Positions 17,023 through 24,617 of a DNA stretch of 37,486 nucleotides are shown here, piece by piece. The stretch lies in NCBI GenBank assembly GCA_046295655.1, contig JBKBMT010000025.1, positions 1 through 37,486 of the forward strand, given 5' to 3'. The notes beneath the pieces were generated by a model, which did not search any database, had not been told where the DNA came from, and was given only the letters and a program-made list of their open reading frames with translations. Source of the stretch: JBKBMT01 sp046295655 (lineage in GTDB: Bacteria > Pseudomonadota > Alphaproteobacteria > Rhodobacterales > Rhodobacteraceae). The number at the start of each line of letters is the position of its first letter. Position 1 is the stretch's first letter. The position numbers and the translations under genes were made by a program.

Positions 17023-17510
17023 CCGACGATGCCGCGCTTCTGGACCGCTGCCGCAGCGCACCCGACCTCTATGCCGCCCTGCGCGATGCCATGGCCGAGA
17101 CGGTCGGGCACAGGCTGTTCACGCTGATGGCCATCGACCACGCCCGCGGAGAGGCGGCACGGATCTACACCAGCCATCCGGTCGAATACCCGGTGGGCGG
17201 CCGCAAGCCGCTGGGCCGGATGACCGGCTGGGGCGAGGTCGTGCTGCAGGGTCGCCGCCCATGGATCGGCCGGACGGCCGAGGACATCCGCTGGGCCTTC
17301 TTCGACCATCAGACGATCGCCGACCTCGGCTGCGCCTCCTGCATCAACGTGCCGGTGATCGACGAGGCGGCAGAGGGCGGGCCGCGGGTGATCGGGACGA
17401 TGAATCTTCTGCACGAGGCCGGGCAGTACGACGCGGCCGACGCCGCCCGGGCCGCCCCCTTCGCCGCGCTTCTCGTGGCGCCGTTCCGGGACTGGGCGCG
17501 CGGGACCTGA
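17019..17510 (+). CDS. Stand-alone GAF-domain protein
   Basis: This 163-residue protein consists of essentially one GAF domain, a small-molecule binding fold, with no output domain, signal peptide or membrane segment. Visible family features are TLMAIDHARGEAARIYTS at the first strands, DHQTIADLGCASCINVPV in the core (with a CxxC, Cys-Ala-Ser-Cys) and GTMNLLHEAGQYDAADA near the end. The start overlaps the livM stop as ATGA, and the next gene begins 5 bases after its stop. Its position between transporter and dehydrogenase suggests it senses or handles the same metabolite, as a regulator or an accessory subunit. That is inference; no enzymatic motif is recognised. Confidence 0.85.
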   Translation: MTDDAALLDRCRSAPDLYAALRDAMAETVGHRLFTLMAIDHARGEAARIYTSHPVEYPVGGRKPLGRMTGWGEVVLQGRRPWIGRTAEDIRWAFFDHQTIADLGCASCINVPVIDEAAEGGPRVIGTMNLLHEAGQYDAADAARAAPFAALLVAPFRDWARGT

Positions 17511-17515
17511 ACCGG

Positions 17516-18610
17516 ATGGAGGCCGATTACGCCATCGTCGGCGGCGGGGTCGTCGGCCTGTCGCTGGCCTGGGGGCTGGCGGGCCGCGGCCGGCGGGTGG
17601 TGGTGATCGACGGCGACGACGGCAGTTTCCGGGCCAGCCGCGGCAATTTCGGTCTGGTCTGGGTGCAGGGCAAGGGCCTGAACATGCCGGCCTATGCGCG
17701 CTGGACATTGACCTCGGCCGGATTGTGGCCCGACTTTGCCGCCGAACTTGGGCAGGGCCCAGGTGCGGATCTGCATCTGCGGCAGGAAGGCGGATACGAC
17801 TTCTTCTTCTCCGAGGCCGAACTCGACGCGCGGGCGCGGGCGCTTGCCGGTCTGCGCGATGCCCTTGGCGGCGACTATCCGTTCGAGGTTCTGGGCAGCA
17901 ATGCCCTGCGCCGGGAGGAACCCGAGATCGGACCCGCGGTCGCGGGCGCGATCCTGCACCACCGGGACGGCCATGTGAACCCGCTGCGGCTCTTGCGCAG
18001 CCTCGCGGCCGATGTGCGCCGCCGCGGGGCCGAGGTGCTGAGCGGCGAGACGGTCGTCGGGGTCCGGCGGAACGGCGCCTTCTGCCTCGCCTGCGCCTCG
18101 GGGCGGACGGTCGAGGCGGGGCGCGTCGTTCTGGCGGCGGGGCTGGGCGCGGCGCGGCTTGGTCCGCTGTTCGGCTTTCGGGCACCGGTGCGTCCCCAGC
18201 GCGGGCAGGTCCTGATCACCGAACGGCTGCCGCCGCTGCTCCGTCGTCCTTCGGGCATCATCCGTCAGGTCGACGAGGGCGGCATCCAGATCGGCGACAG
18301 CCAGGAAGAGGTCGGCCCTGACGACCGCACAACCGCGGCCGAGGTAGCCCGGATCGCGGCGCGGGCGGTCGCGGCGGTGCCGCGGCTGGCGGGCGCGAGG
18401 CTGCTGCGCAGCTGGGCGGCGCTGCGGATCATGTCACCCGACGGTCTGCCGATCTATCAGCATTCCGAAACCATGCCGGGCGCAAGCCTTGTCACCTGCC
18501 ATTCCGGCATCACGCTGGCCGCGGCCCATGCCCGCCTGCTGCCCGAATGGCTGGAAGGCACCGCCGCGGCGCCCGATCTGGAGGTGTTCGGTGAAGCCCG
18601 CTTTTCGTGA
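17516..18610 (+). CDS. FAD-dependent oxidoreductase, DAO family (HcnC/opine-oxidase subunit B-like)
   Basis: This 364-residue flavoprotein has the dinucleotide-binding start YAIVGGGVVGLSLAWGLAG and the glycine-rich SRGNFGLVWVQGKG near the flavin. The C-terminal FAD contact is LRSWAALRIMSPDGLPI, then TCHSGITLAAAHARLL. DAO-family members oxidise the C-N bond of amino or imino acids (glycine, sarcosine, D-amino acids, opines). The next two genes encode a [2Fe-2S] subunit and a second flavoprotein, matching heteromeric dehydrogenases such as HcnABC, octopine/nopaline oxidases and LhpBEF, so this is the likely substrate-oxidising subunit. The gene overlaps the ferredoxin-like gene by 20 bases. The substrate is not determined. 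Confidence 0.9.
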   Translation: MEADYAIVGGGVVGLSLAWGLAGRGRRVVVIDGDDGSFRASRGNFGLVWVQGKGLNMPAYARWTLTSAGLWPDFAAELGQGPGADLHLRQEGGYDFFFSEAELDARARALAGLRDALGGDYPFEVLGSNALRREEPEIGPAVAGAILHHRDGHVNPLRLLRSLAADVRRRGAEVLSGETVVGVRRNGAFCLACASGRTVEAGRVVLAAGLGAARLGPLFGFRAPVRPQRGQVLITERLPPLLRRPSGIIRQVDEGGIQIGDSQEEVGPDDRTTAAEVARIAARAVAAVPRLAGARLLRSWAALRIMSPDGLPIYQHSETMPGASLVTCHSGITLAAAHARLLPEWLEGTAAAPDLEVFGEARFS

Positions 18611-18884
18611 CCTCGCACCGGCGGGGGCGCGCGTGACGGTCACGCTGGACGGCGAAAGGCTGGACCTGCCCGCCGGCATGAACCTGGCGGCCGCGCTGCT
18701 GGCCGCGGGGGTGGAGGTTTTCCGCGCGACGCCGGTCTCGGGTGCGCCGCGCGGGCCGTTCTGCATGATGGGTGCCTGTTTCGACTGTCTGCTGGAGGTG
18801 GGCGGCATCACCCGGCAGGCCTGTCTGATGGAGGTGTCGGCGGGACTGGTTCTGGCGCGGCACCGGGGGCGGGCCGATGCATGA
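18591..18884 (+). CDS. [2Fe-2S]-binding subunit (HcnA-like)
   Basis: This small 97-residue ferredoxin-like protein has cysteines at 58, 63, 66 and 78 in the pattern C-x4-C-x2-C-x11-C (PFCMMGACFDCLLEV ... RQACL). That is the cluster-binding arrangement of HcnA and the gamma-type subunits of amino acid and opine dehydrogenases. It begins with GTG at 18591, the only start that gives a complete N-terminal beta-grasp (VTVTLDGERLDLPAGMNLA), and so overlaps the upstream gene by 20 bases. It overlaps the following flavoprotein by 8 bases. It passes electrons between the two flavins. Confidence 0.9.
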   Translation: MKPAFRDLAPAGARVTVTLDGERLDLPAGMNLAAALLAAGVEVFRATPVSGAPRGPFCMMGACFDCLLEVGGITRQACLMEVSAGLVLARHRGRADA

Positions 18885-20265
18885 CCTCTGCATCGTCGGT
18901 GCCGGCCCGGCCGGCATGGCGGCGGCCGGCATGGCGGCCGGGCTGGGACTGTCGGTGGCGTTGCTGGACGAACAGCCCGGGCCGGGCGGGCAGATCTATC
19001 GCTCCGTGACCGCAGGGGGCCCGACGCGCGAAGCGATCCTGGGCAGGGACTATCTGCGCGGACGGCTGCTTGCGCATGGGCTGGAACGCGACGGGATCGA
19101 CCTGTTCGCAGGTACCACCGTCTGGGACATCGAGGGTCAGGGGCCGTTCGCGGTCTGCCACTCCCGCGACGGAAGGGCGGGGGTTCTCTCGGCGCGCTGC
19201 CTGATCCTTGCGACAGGTGCGCTCGAGCGGCCGGTGCCGGTGCCGGGCTGGACGTTGCCCGGCGTGATGACCGCCGGGGCGGCGCAGATCCTGCTCAAGT
19301 CATCGGGGCTCGTGCCCGACCGGGCGGTGCTGGCCGGGGCCGGCCCGCTTCTCTACCTGCTTGCGGTGCAGATGGCCCGGGCCGGCGCGCCGCCGCTGGC
19401 CCTGGTCGAGACCTGCGGCCGTCGCGACCTGATCGCGGCCCTTCCGCGCCTGCCCGCGGCGCTGCGCGGCTGGCGGACGCTCGGCAAGGGCATGGCGCTT
19501 CTGGCGGCGCTGCGCCGGCACGGGATCCGGCGCCACAGGGGCGCGCGGGATCTGCGGATCGAGGGCGGGGACCGGGCCGAGGCGCTGGTGTTCGAGGCCG
19601 GCGGGCGGCAGCAACGCATCGACTGTGGCACGGTGCTGCTGCATCAGGGCCTGGTGGCGAACACCCAGATCACCCGCGCGCTGCGGCTCGCCCATCGCTG
19701 GCACGAAGGCCAGCGCGACTTCGTGCCCGAGACCGACGCCTGGGGCGAGGCGTCGCGGCCCGGGATCTATGTCGCCGGCGACGGGGCCGGGATCGACGGA
19801 GCAGGGGCCGCGGAAGAGGCCGGGCGGCTGGCGGCGTTGGCCGCGGCGCACCGCCTTGGCCGGATCGGCACCGCGGAGCGCGATGCGGCCGCGCGCGCGC
19901 CCCGGGCACGGCTGCTGGCCGAACGCGCCGTCCGGCCGTTCCTCGATGCGGCCTATCCGGTGCCGCCGGCGATCCTGCGCCCGGCCGATGCGACCCCGGT
20001 CTGCCGCTGCGAGGAAGTGACTGCCGGTCAGCTGCGCGACTGGGCACGGCTGGGCTGCCAGGGGCCGAACCAGATCAAGGCCTACGGCCGCGTCGGAATG
20101 GGGCCCTGTCAGGGCCGCTACTGCGGGCCGACAGTGACCGAGCTGCTGGCCGAGGTCCGGGACCGATCTCCGGCAGAGATCGGCCAGTTCCGCACCCGCC
20201 CGCCGTTCAAGCCGGTGACGCTGGGCGAGATCGCGGCGCTGCACGGATCGGGCCGGTTCGACTGA
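18877..20265 (+). CDS. FAD/NAD(P)-binding oxidoreductase with BFD-like Fe-S domain (HcnB-like)
   Basis: This 462-residue flavoprotein is the third subunit of the heteromeric dehydrogenase. The N-terminal dinucleotide fold is CIVGAGPAGMAAAG, and EQPGPGGQIYRS is the subfamily's glycine-rich segment. Near residue 107 is ATGALERPVPVPGWTLPGV. The second half has VYVAGDG-type YVAGDGAGIDGA. The C-terminal ~90 residues form a BFD-like [2Fe-2S] domain with CRCEE and GPCQGRYC. The frame opens 8 bases before the ferredoxin stop. Family members shuttle electrons to the respiratory chain. It is the last gene of the plus-strand operon; about 120 bases separate it from yajC. Confidence 0.92.
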   Translation: MHDLCIVGAGPAGMAAAGMAAGLGLSVALLDEQPGPGGQIYRSVTAGGPTREAILGRDYLRGRLLAHGLERDGIDLFAGTTVWDIEGQGPFAVCHSRDGRAGVLSARCLILATGALERPVPVPGWTLPGVMTAGAAQILLKSSGLVPDRAVLAGAGPLLYLLAVQMARAGAPPLALVETCGRRDLIAALPRLPAALRGWRTLGKGMALLAALRRHGIRRHRGARDLRIEGGDRAEALVFEAGGRQQRIDCGTVLLHQGLVANTQITRALRLAHRWHEGQRDFVPETDAWGEASRPGIYVAGDGAGIDGAGAAEEAGRLAALAAAHRLGRIGTAERDAAARAPRARLLAERAVRPFLDAAYPVPPAILRPADATPVCRCEEVTAGQLRDWARLGCQGPNQIKAYGRVGMGPCQGRYCGPTVTELLAEVRDRSPAEIGQFRTRPPFKPVTLGEIAALHGSGRFD

Positions 20266-20310
20266 GTTCGCCGCGCGACCTGACGTGCCGTCCCGGGGCC
20301 CCGGCGTCGC

Positions 20311-20337
20311 TTGCCTTCCCACGACCCCGCCTATAGG
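20311..20337 (+). promoter_or_regulatory. Possible promoter of yajC-secDF
   Basis: TTGCCT (20311-20316) and TATAGG (20332-20337) are separated by 15 bases, shorter than the ideal 17. The -10 box matches 4 of 6 consensus positions. It lies about 50 bases upstream of the yajC start. Confidence 0.3.
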
Positions 20338-20385
20338 GTGCGCGCCGGTTTCGCCCTCACCCGGGCCCGAACGAGAGGACGACAG

Positions 20386-20709
20386 ATGATCGCAACCCCC
20401 GCCTTTGCCCAGGCCGCCGGCGGCGGCGGATCGGCCTTTGCAAGCTTCATTCCGCTGGTCCTGATCTTTGCGATCATGTATTTCCTGCTGATCCGTCCGC
20501 AGCAGAAGAAGATCAAGGAACACAAGGCGATGGTCGAGGCGATCCGGCGCGGCGACCAGGTGCTGACCCAGGGCGGGATCATCGGCAAGGTGACCAAGGT
20601 CAAGGAGGACGGCGAGCTTGAGGTCGAGATCGCCGAGGGGGTCAAGGTGCGGGTCGTCCGGGCGACGGTCGCCCAGGTCCTGAGCAAGACAGAACCCGCG
20701 AACGTCTGA
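20386..20709 (+). CDS. yajC: Preprotein translocase subunit YajC
   Basis: This 107-residue accessory subunit of the SecDF-YajC complex has a single membrane helix (FIPLVLIFAIMYFLLI). It is followed by the hallmark RPQQKK and a cytoplasmic region with GDQVLTQGGIIGKV. The ATG at 20386 follows GAGAGGACGAC and gives the usual family length; an in-frame TTG at 20311 would add 25 residues without similarity. secD starts 27 bases later. Confidence 0.95.
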   Translation: MIATPAFAQAAGGGGSAFASFIPLVLIFAIMYFLLIRPQQKKIKEHKAMVEAIRRGDQVLTQGGIIGKVTKVKEDGELEVEIAEGVKVRVVRATVAQVLSKTEPANV

Positions 20710-20736
20710 TCCGGCGCGCGCCCGAGGGGGCAGAGA

Positions 20737-22404
20737 ATGCTTCAATTCCCGTTGTGGAAGAAGGTGCTGGTCTGGGGCATCGTGGCCCTGGGCCTGATCT
20801 TCGCCATGCCGAACCTGTTCTATTCGCGCGTCGAGATGCACAACGACGCGGTGAAGGCGATCGAGGCGGCCGGCGGCCGCGCCACGCCCGAACAGGAGAT
20901 GGCGCGCGACGCCTGGCCGTCCTTCCTGCCCTCGACCATCGTCAACCTCGGGCTCGACCTGCGCGGCGGGGCGCATCTTCTGGCCGAGGTCAATGTCGCC
21001 GATGTCTATGCCGGCCGCATGAACGGGCTGTGGCCCGAGGTGCGCGACGCGCTGCGGGCCGAACGCGAGGTGGTGGGCAATGTCCGTCGCGTGGGCACCG
21101 ACCCGGGCGAGCTGCGCGTGGCGATCAGCGAACCGGCCGGGATGGACCGGGCGCTGGAGATCGTGCGCGGCCTGGCACGGCCGGTGGTCACGCTGACGGG
21201 CTTCGGCGCGTCGGACCTGGAGGTGCGGCGCGACGGGGATGAGATCGTGGTGTCGCTGTCGCAGGCCGAACGCGAGGCGACCGACGACCGGACCATGCAG
21301 CAGTCGCTGGAAATCATCCGCCGGCGGGTCGACGAGGTGGGCACCCGCGAGCCGACGATCCAGCGCCAGGGCGCCGATCGGATCCTGATCCAGGTCCCGG
21401 GGATCGGTTCGGCCGAGGAGCTGAAGGCGCTGATCGGCACCACGGCGCGGCTGACCTTCCATCCGGTGCTGGGCCAGACCACCGACAGGGCGGCCGTCGC
21501 GCCGCCCCGGGCGCTGGTCCTGCCGGCCATGGATCAGCCGGACGTCTTCTACATCATCGAGGAAACGCCGGTCGTCACCGGCGAGGAACTGGTCGATGCC
21601 CAGCCATCCTTCGACCAGAACAACCGGCCAGCGGTCAGCTTCCGCTTCAATCCTTCCGGCGCGCGGAAGTTCGGGGACTATACTGCGAACAACATCGGCA
21701 ACCCCTTTGCCATCGTCCTGGACGACGAGGTGATCAGCGCGCCGGTGATCCAGAGCCATATTCCCGGCGGATCGGGGATAATCACCGGGCGCTTCACGGT
21801 CGAGGAATCGACACGGCTTGCGGTGCTGCTGCGCGCCGGGGCGCTGCCGGCCGAGATGACCTTCCTCGAGGAACGGACCATAGGCCCGGAACTGGGGCAG
21901 GACAGCATCGAGGCCGGGCGGATCGCCGCGATCGTCGGCATGGCCTTGGTGGTCGTGTTCATGATCGCCTCCTACGGGCTGTTCGGGGTGTTTGCCACGA
22001 TCGCGCTGGCGATCAACGTCATGCTCGTCTTCGCGCTGCTGTCGGTGATCGGTGCCACGCTGACCCTCCCCGGGATCGCGGGGATCGTCCTGACCATCGG
22101 CATGGCGGTGGACGCGAACGTGCTGGTGTTCGAGCGGATCCGCGAGGAGTTGCGAAGTGCCCGCGGCCCGGCGCGCGCCATCGAGCTCGGCTATGAAAAG
22201 GCCCTGTCGGCGATCCTCGACGCAAACATCACCACCTTCATCATCGCGGTGATCCTGTTCGTCATGGGATCGGGACCGGTTCGCGGCTTCTCGGTCACGC
22301 TGGGGCTCGGGATCTTCACCTCGGTCTTTACCGCGCTCTTCGTCACGCGGCTTCTGATCGCGACCTGGTTCGACCGCAAGCGCCCGCGCGCGATTGCCGT
22401 CTGA
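20737..22404 (+). CDS. secD: Protein translocase subunit SecD
   Basis: SecD is a 555-residue inner-membrane protein that uses the proton gradient with SecF to pull exported proteins through SecYEG. An N-terminal helix is followed by the first periplasmic domain with LGLDLRGGAHLLAEV, and by the second domain ending at FTVEESTRLAVLLRAGALP. Six C-terminal helices carry GMAVDANVLVFERIREEL, whose Asp is the conserved proton-path residue. The start lies behind a GAGGGGG stretch. Length and motifs are normal. Confidence 0.97.
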   Translation: MLQFPLWKKVLVWGIVALGLIFAMPNLFYSRVEMHNDAVKAIEAAGGRATPEQEMARDAWPSFLPSTIVNLGLDLRGGAHLLAEVNVADVYAGRMNGLWPEVRDALRAEREVVGNVRRVGTDPGELRVAISEPAGMDRALEIVRGLARPVVTLTGFGASDLEVRRDGDEIVVSLSQAEREATDDRTMQQSLEIIRRRVDEVGTREPTIQRQGADRILIQVPGIGSAEELKALIGTTARLTFHPVLGQTTDRAAVAPPRALVLPAMDQPDVFYIIEETPVVTGEELVDAQPSFDQNNRPAVSFRFNPSGARKFGDYTANNIGNPFAIVLDDEVISAPVIQSHIPGGSGIITGRFTVEESTRLAVLLRAGALPAEMTFLEERTIGPELGQDSIEAGRIAAIVGMALVVVFMIASYGLFGVFATIALAINVMLVFALLSVIGATLTLPGIAGIVLTIGMAVDANVLVFERIREELRSARGPARAIELGYEKALSAILDANITTFIIAVILFVMGSGPVRGFSVTLGLGIFTSVFTALFVTRLLIATWFDRKRPRAIAV

Positions 22405-22413
22405 GGATTGACC

Positions 22414-23385
22414 ATGCGCAGGCTTCGCCTTGTCCCCGACCAGACGAACATCGACTTCTTCGCCGCAGCGCGGATCACCTTCGGCATCTCCGTGGTGCTG
22501 ATGGTCGCCTCGGTGATCCTGTTCCTGACCATGGGGCTCAACTTCGGCATCGACTTCCGCGGCGGCACAACCATCCGGTCAGAGACCGCAAGCGCCGTGA
22601 CCGTTGCCCAGTATCGCGCCGCGATCACGCCGCTGGGCCTGGGCGATGTGGTGATCTCGGAAGTGTTCGACCCGACGTTCGAGGCGGGGCGGCACGTCAT
22701 GATGATCCGCATCCAGGCGCAACCGGGCGAGGAAAGCATGTCCCCGGCGGCGATTGCCGCGGTCGAGCAGGCGCTCCGCGAGGTTGACCCCGGGGTGCGC
22801 TTCACCTCGGTCGAAAGTGTGGGGCCGAAGGTTTCGGGCGAGCTGGTGCAATCCGCCATCATCGCGGTCACGCTGTCGCTGCTTGCGGTCATGGTCTATA
22901 TCTGGCTGCGGTTCGAATGGCAGTTCGCGGTCGGGGCGGTCGCCGCGCTGATCCATGACGTGATCCTGACCATCGGCATCTTCGCGCTGTTCCAGATCCG
23001 GTTCGATCTGGCGATCATTGCCGCGCTCCTTACGATCGTCGGCTATTCGATCAACGACACCGTGGTGGTGTTCGACCGATTGCGGGAAAACCTGATAAAG
23101 TTCAAGAAGATGCCGCTGCGCGACGTGATGAACCTGAGCGTCAACGAGACGCTCAGCCGGACGATCATGACCTCGGGCACGACGCTGATGGCGCTGATCG
23201 CGCTGCTGGTGCTGGGCGGCGACGTGATCCGCGGTTTCGTCTTTGCGATGACCTGGGGCATTCTGGTCGGCACCTATTCCTCGGTCTACATGGCCAAGAA
23301 CGTCGTGCTGTGGCTGGGCACCAAGCGCGACTGGTCGAAACCGACCGACGGACCCTCGGGCACCCAGTTCGGCGCGCAACCCTGA
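22414..23385 (+). CDS. secF: Protein translocase subunit SecF
   Basis: SecF is a 323-residue partner of SecD with six helices. Conserved parts are GIDFRGGT after the first helix, ESVGPKVSGELVQSA before the second, and SINDTVVVFDRLREN with the proton-path Asp. The C-terminus has NETLSRTIMTSGTTLMALIAL and GTYSSVYMAKNVVLWL. The ATG at 22414 follows GAGGA (22403-22407); a TTG at 22408 is in frame but overlaps the ribosome-binding site. Nine bases separate it from secD. Confidence 0.97.
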   Translation: MRRLRLVPDQTNIDFFAAARITFGISVVLMVASVILFLTMGLNFGIDFRGGTTIRSETASAVTVAQYRAAITPLGLGDVVISEVFDPTFEAGRHVMMIRIQAQPGEESMSPAAIAAVEQALREVDPGVRFTSVESVGPKVSGELVQSAIIAVTLSLLAVMVYIWLRFEWQFAVGAVAALIHDVILTIGIFALFQIRFDLAIIAALLTIVGYSINDTVVVFDRLRENLIKFKKMPLRDVMNLSVNETLSRTIMTSGTTLMALIALLVLGGDVIRGFVFAMTWGILVGTYSSVYMAKNVVLWLGTKRDWSKPTDGPSGTQFGAQP

Positions 23386-23388
23386 ACA

Positions 23389-24147
23389 ATGGCCGAGCTT
23401 GCCGCGGCCGTCCTCGCGCTGCCCGGGCTCGGCTGGCTGATCCTGGCCGCGGCGCTTGCGGGGCTGGTCCGCGGCTTCTCGGGCTTCGGATCGGGGCTTG
23501 TCTTCATGCCCATCGCCGGCGCCGTGCTGTCGCCCGCGCAGGCGGTCGCCGTGCTGGTCGTCACCGATCTGATCGGACCCTTGCCGAACCTTCCGGGCGC
23601 CTGGCGCAACGGCCAGCCGTCCGAGATGGCGCGGCTGGCTGCCGGAATGCTGGTCGGGCTGCCGCTTGGGCTTGCGATCCTGTTCGTGATCTCGGCCGAG
23701 GCGTTCCGGTGGGGTGTCGGTCTGCTGGCGCTGGGCACGGTCGCGCTGCTGGTGACGGGTTGGCGCTGGCGCGGCGGGCGGGGCACCGGCATGACCGTCG
23801 GTGCGGGTTTCGCATCCGGCATCGTCGGCGGCGCATCCGGCCTGGCCGGCCCGCCGGTCATCCTCTACTACCTGGCCAGCCCGCTGGGCATCGGCGCGGT
23901 GCGCGCCAACCTGATGATGTTCCTCGTGCTCGTCGATCTGGGCATGGTGGTGGCCTTGTCGGCGACCGGACGGATGGGGTGGCTCGAACTGGCCCTGGGC
24001 CTCGGGCTTCTGGTGCCGTTCAGTCTTGCCAACTGGGTCGGCTCGCATCTATTCCATCCGGACCGTGCGCGCGCCTATCGTATCGCCTCCTATCTGCTGA
24101 TCGGGGTGTCGGCGCTGGCGGGGCTGCCGGTATGGGGCGGAGGATGA
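23389..24147 (+). CDS. TauE/SafE-family membrane transporter
   Basis: This 252-residue integral membrane protein has about eight hydrophobic segments and the family's duplicated pattern. The first half has GLVRGFSGFGSGLVFMPIAG and the second half GIVGGASGLAGPPVILYYL. TauE/SafE proteins export sulfite, sulfoacetate or related organic anions; the substrate here is not known. The start lies 3 bases after the secF stop, and the next gene begins one base after its own stop. It is thus inserted between secF and the Mth938-domain gene in one message. Confidence 0.9.
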   Translation: MAELAAAVLALPGLGWLILAAALAGLVRGFSGFGSGLVFMPIAGAVLSPAQAVAVLVVTDLIGPLPNLPGAWRNGQPSEMARLAAGMLVGLPLGLAILFVISAEAFRWGVGLLALGTVALLVTGWRWRGGRGTGMTVGAGFASGIVGGASGLAGPPVILYYLASPLGIGAVRANLMMFLVLVDLGMVVALSATGRMGWLELALGLGLLVPFSLANWVGSHLFHPDRARAYRIASYLLIGVSALAGLPVWGGG

Positions 24148-24148
24148 C

Positions 24149-24502
24149 ATGCAGATGCGCGAGATGACCTTTGCCGGCCAGCCCCCGGTTGACGGCTACG
24201 GGCCCGGGTTCTTCCGCATCGCGGGCGAGGTGATCGAGGGCGCGGCGATGATCCTGCCCGAGATCCGCGGTCGCTGGCAGGGATACGGGGAGACCGGACC
24301 CTTCCTTGCCCGGGCGGAGCTGATCGACGTGCTGTTCGTCGGGACGGGCGCGGCCATCGCGCCCCTGCCGCCGGAGTTCCGGCGGACGCTGGAGGCGGCC
24401 GGGATCGGTGTCGAGATCATGAATTCGCCGACCGCCTGCCGCACCTACAATGTCTGCCTGTCCGAGGGCCGGCGGGTGGCGCTGGCGGTTCTGCCCGTCT
24501 GA
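24149..24502 (+). CDS. Mth938-like domain protein (DUF498)
   Basis: This 117-residue protein has the Mth938-like fold. Recognisable parts are YGPGFFRIAGEVIEGAAMIL, DVLFVGTGAAIAPLPPEFRR and the conserved GVEIMNSPTACRTYNV near the C-terminus. The family includes the respiratory complex assembly factor NDUFAF3 in eukaryotes and is commonly encoded beside secDF in alphaproteobacteria. A role in membrane-protein assembly is plausible but not demonstrated by the sequence. The ATG lies one base beyond the upstream stop. Confidence 0.88.
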   Translation: MQMREMTFAGQPPVDGYGPGFFRIAGEVIEGAAMILPEIRGRWQGYGETGPFLARAELIDVLFVGTGAAIAPLPPEFRRTLEAAGIGVEIMNSPTACRTYNVCLSEGRRVALAVLPV

Positions 24503-24617
24503 GCCGGGCGGGCAGGCCGGAACCATCGGAAGCGCGGTGTTGCGACCGCGCGGCGGACTTACGTGCGGTCAACCGAAGGCGCCTAGCTTCGCCGCGACCC
24601 ATGCGCCGGAGGTTTCC

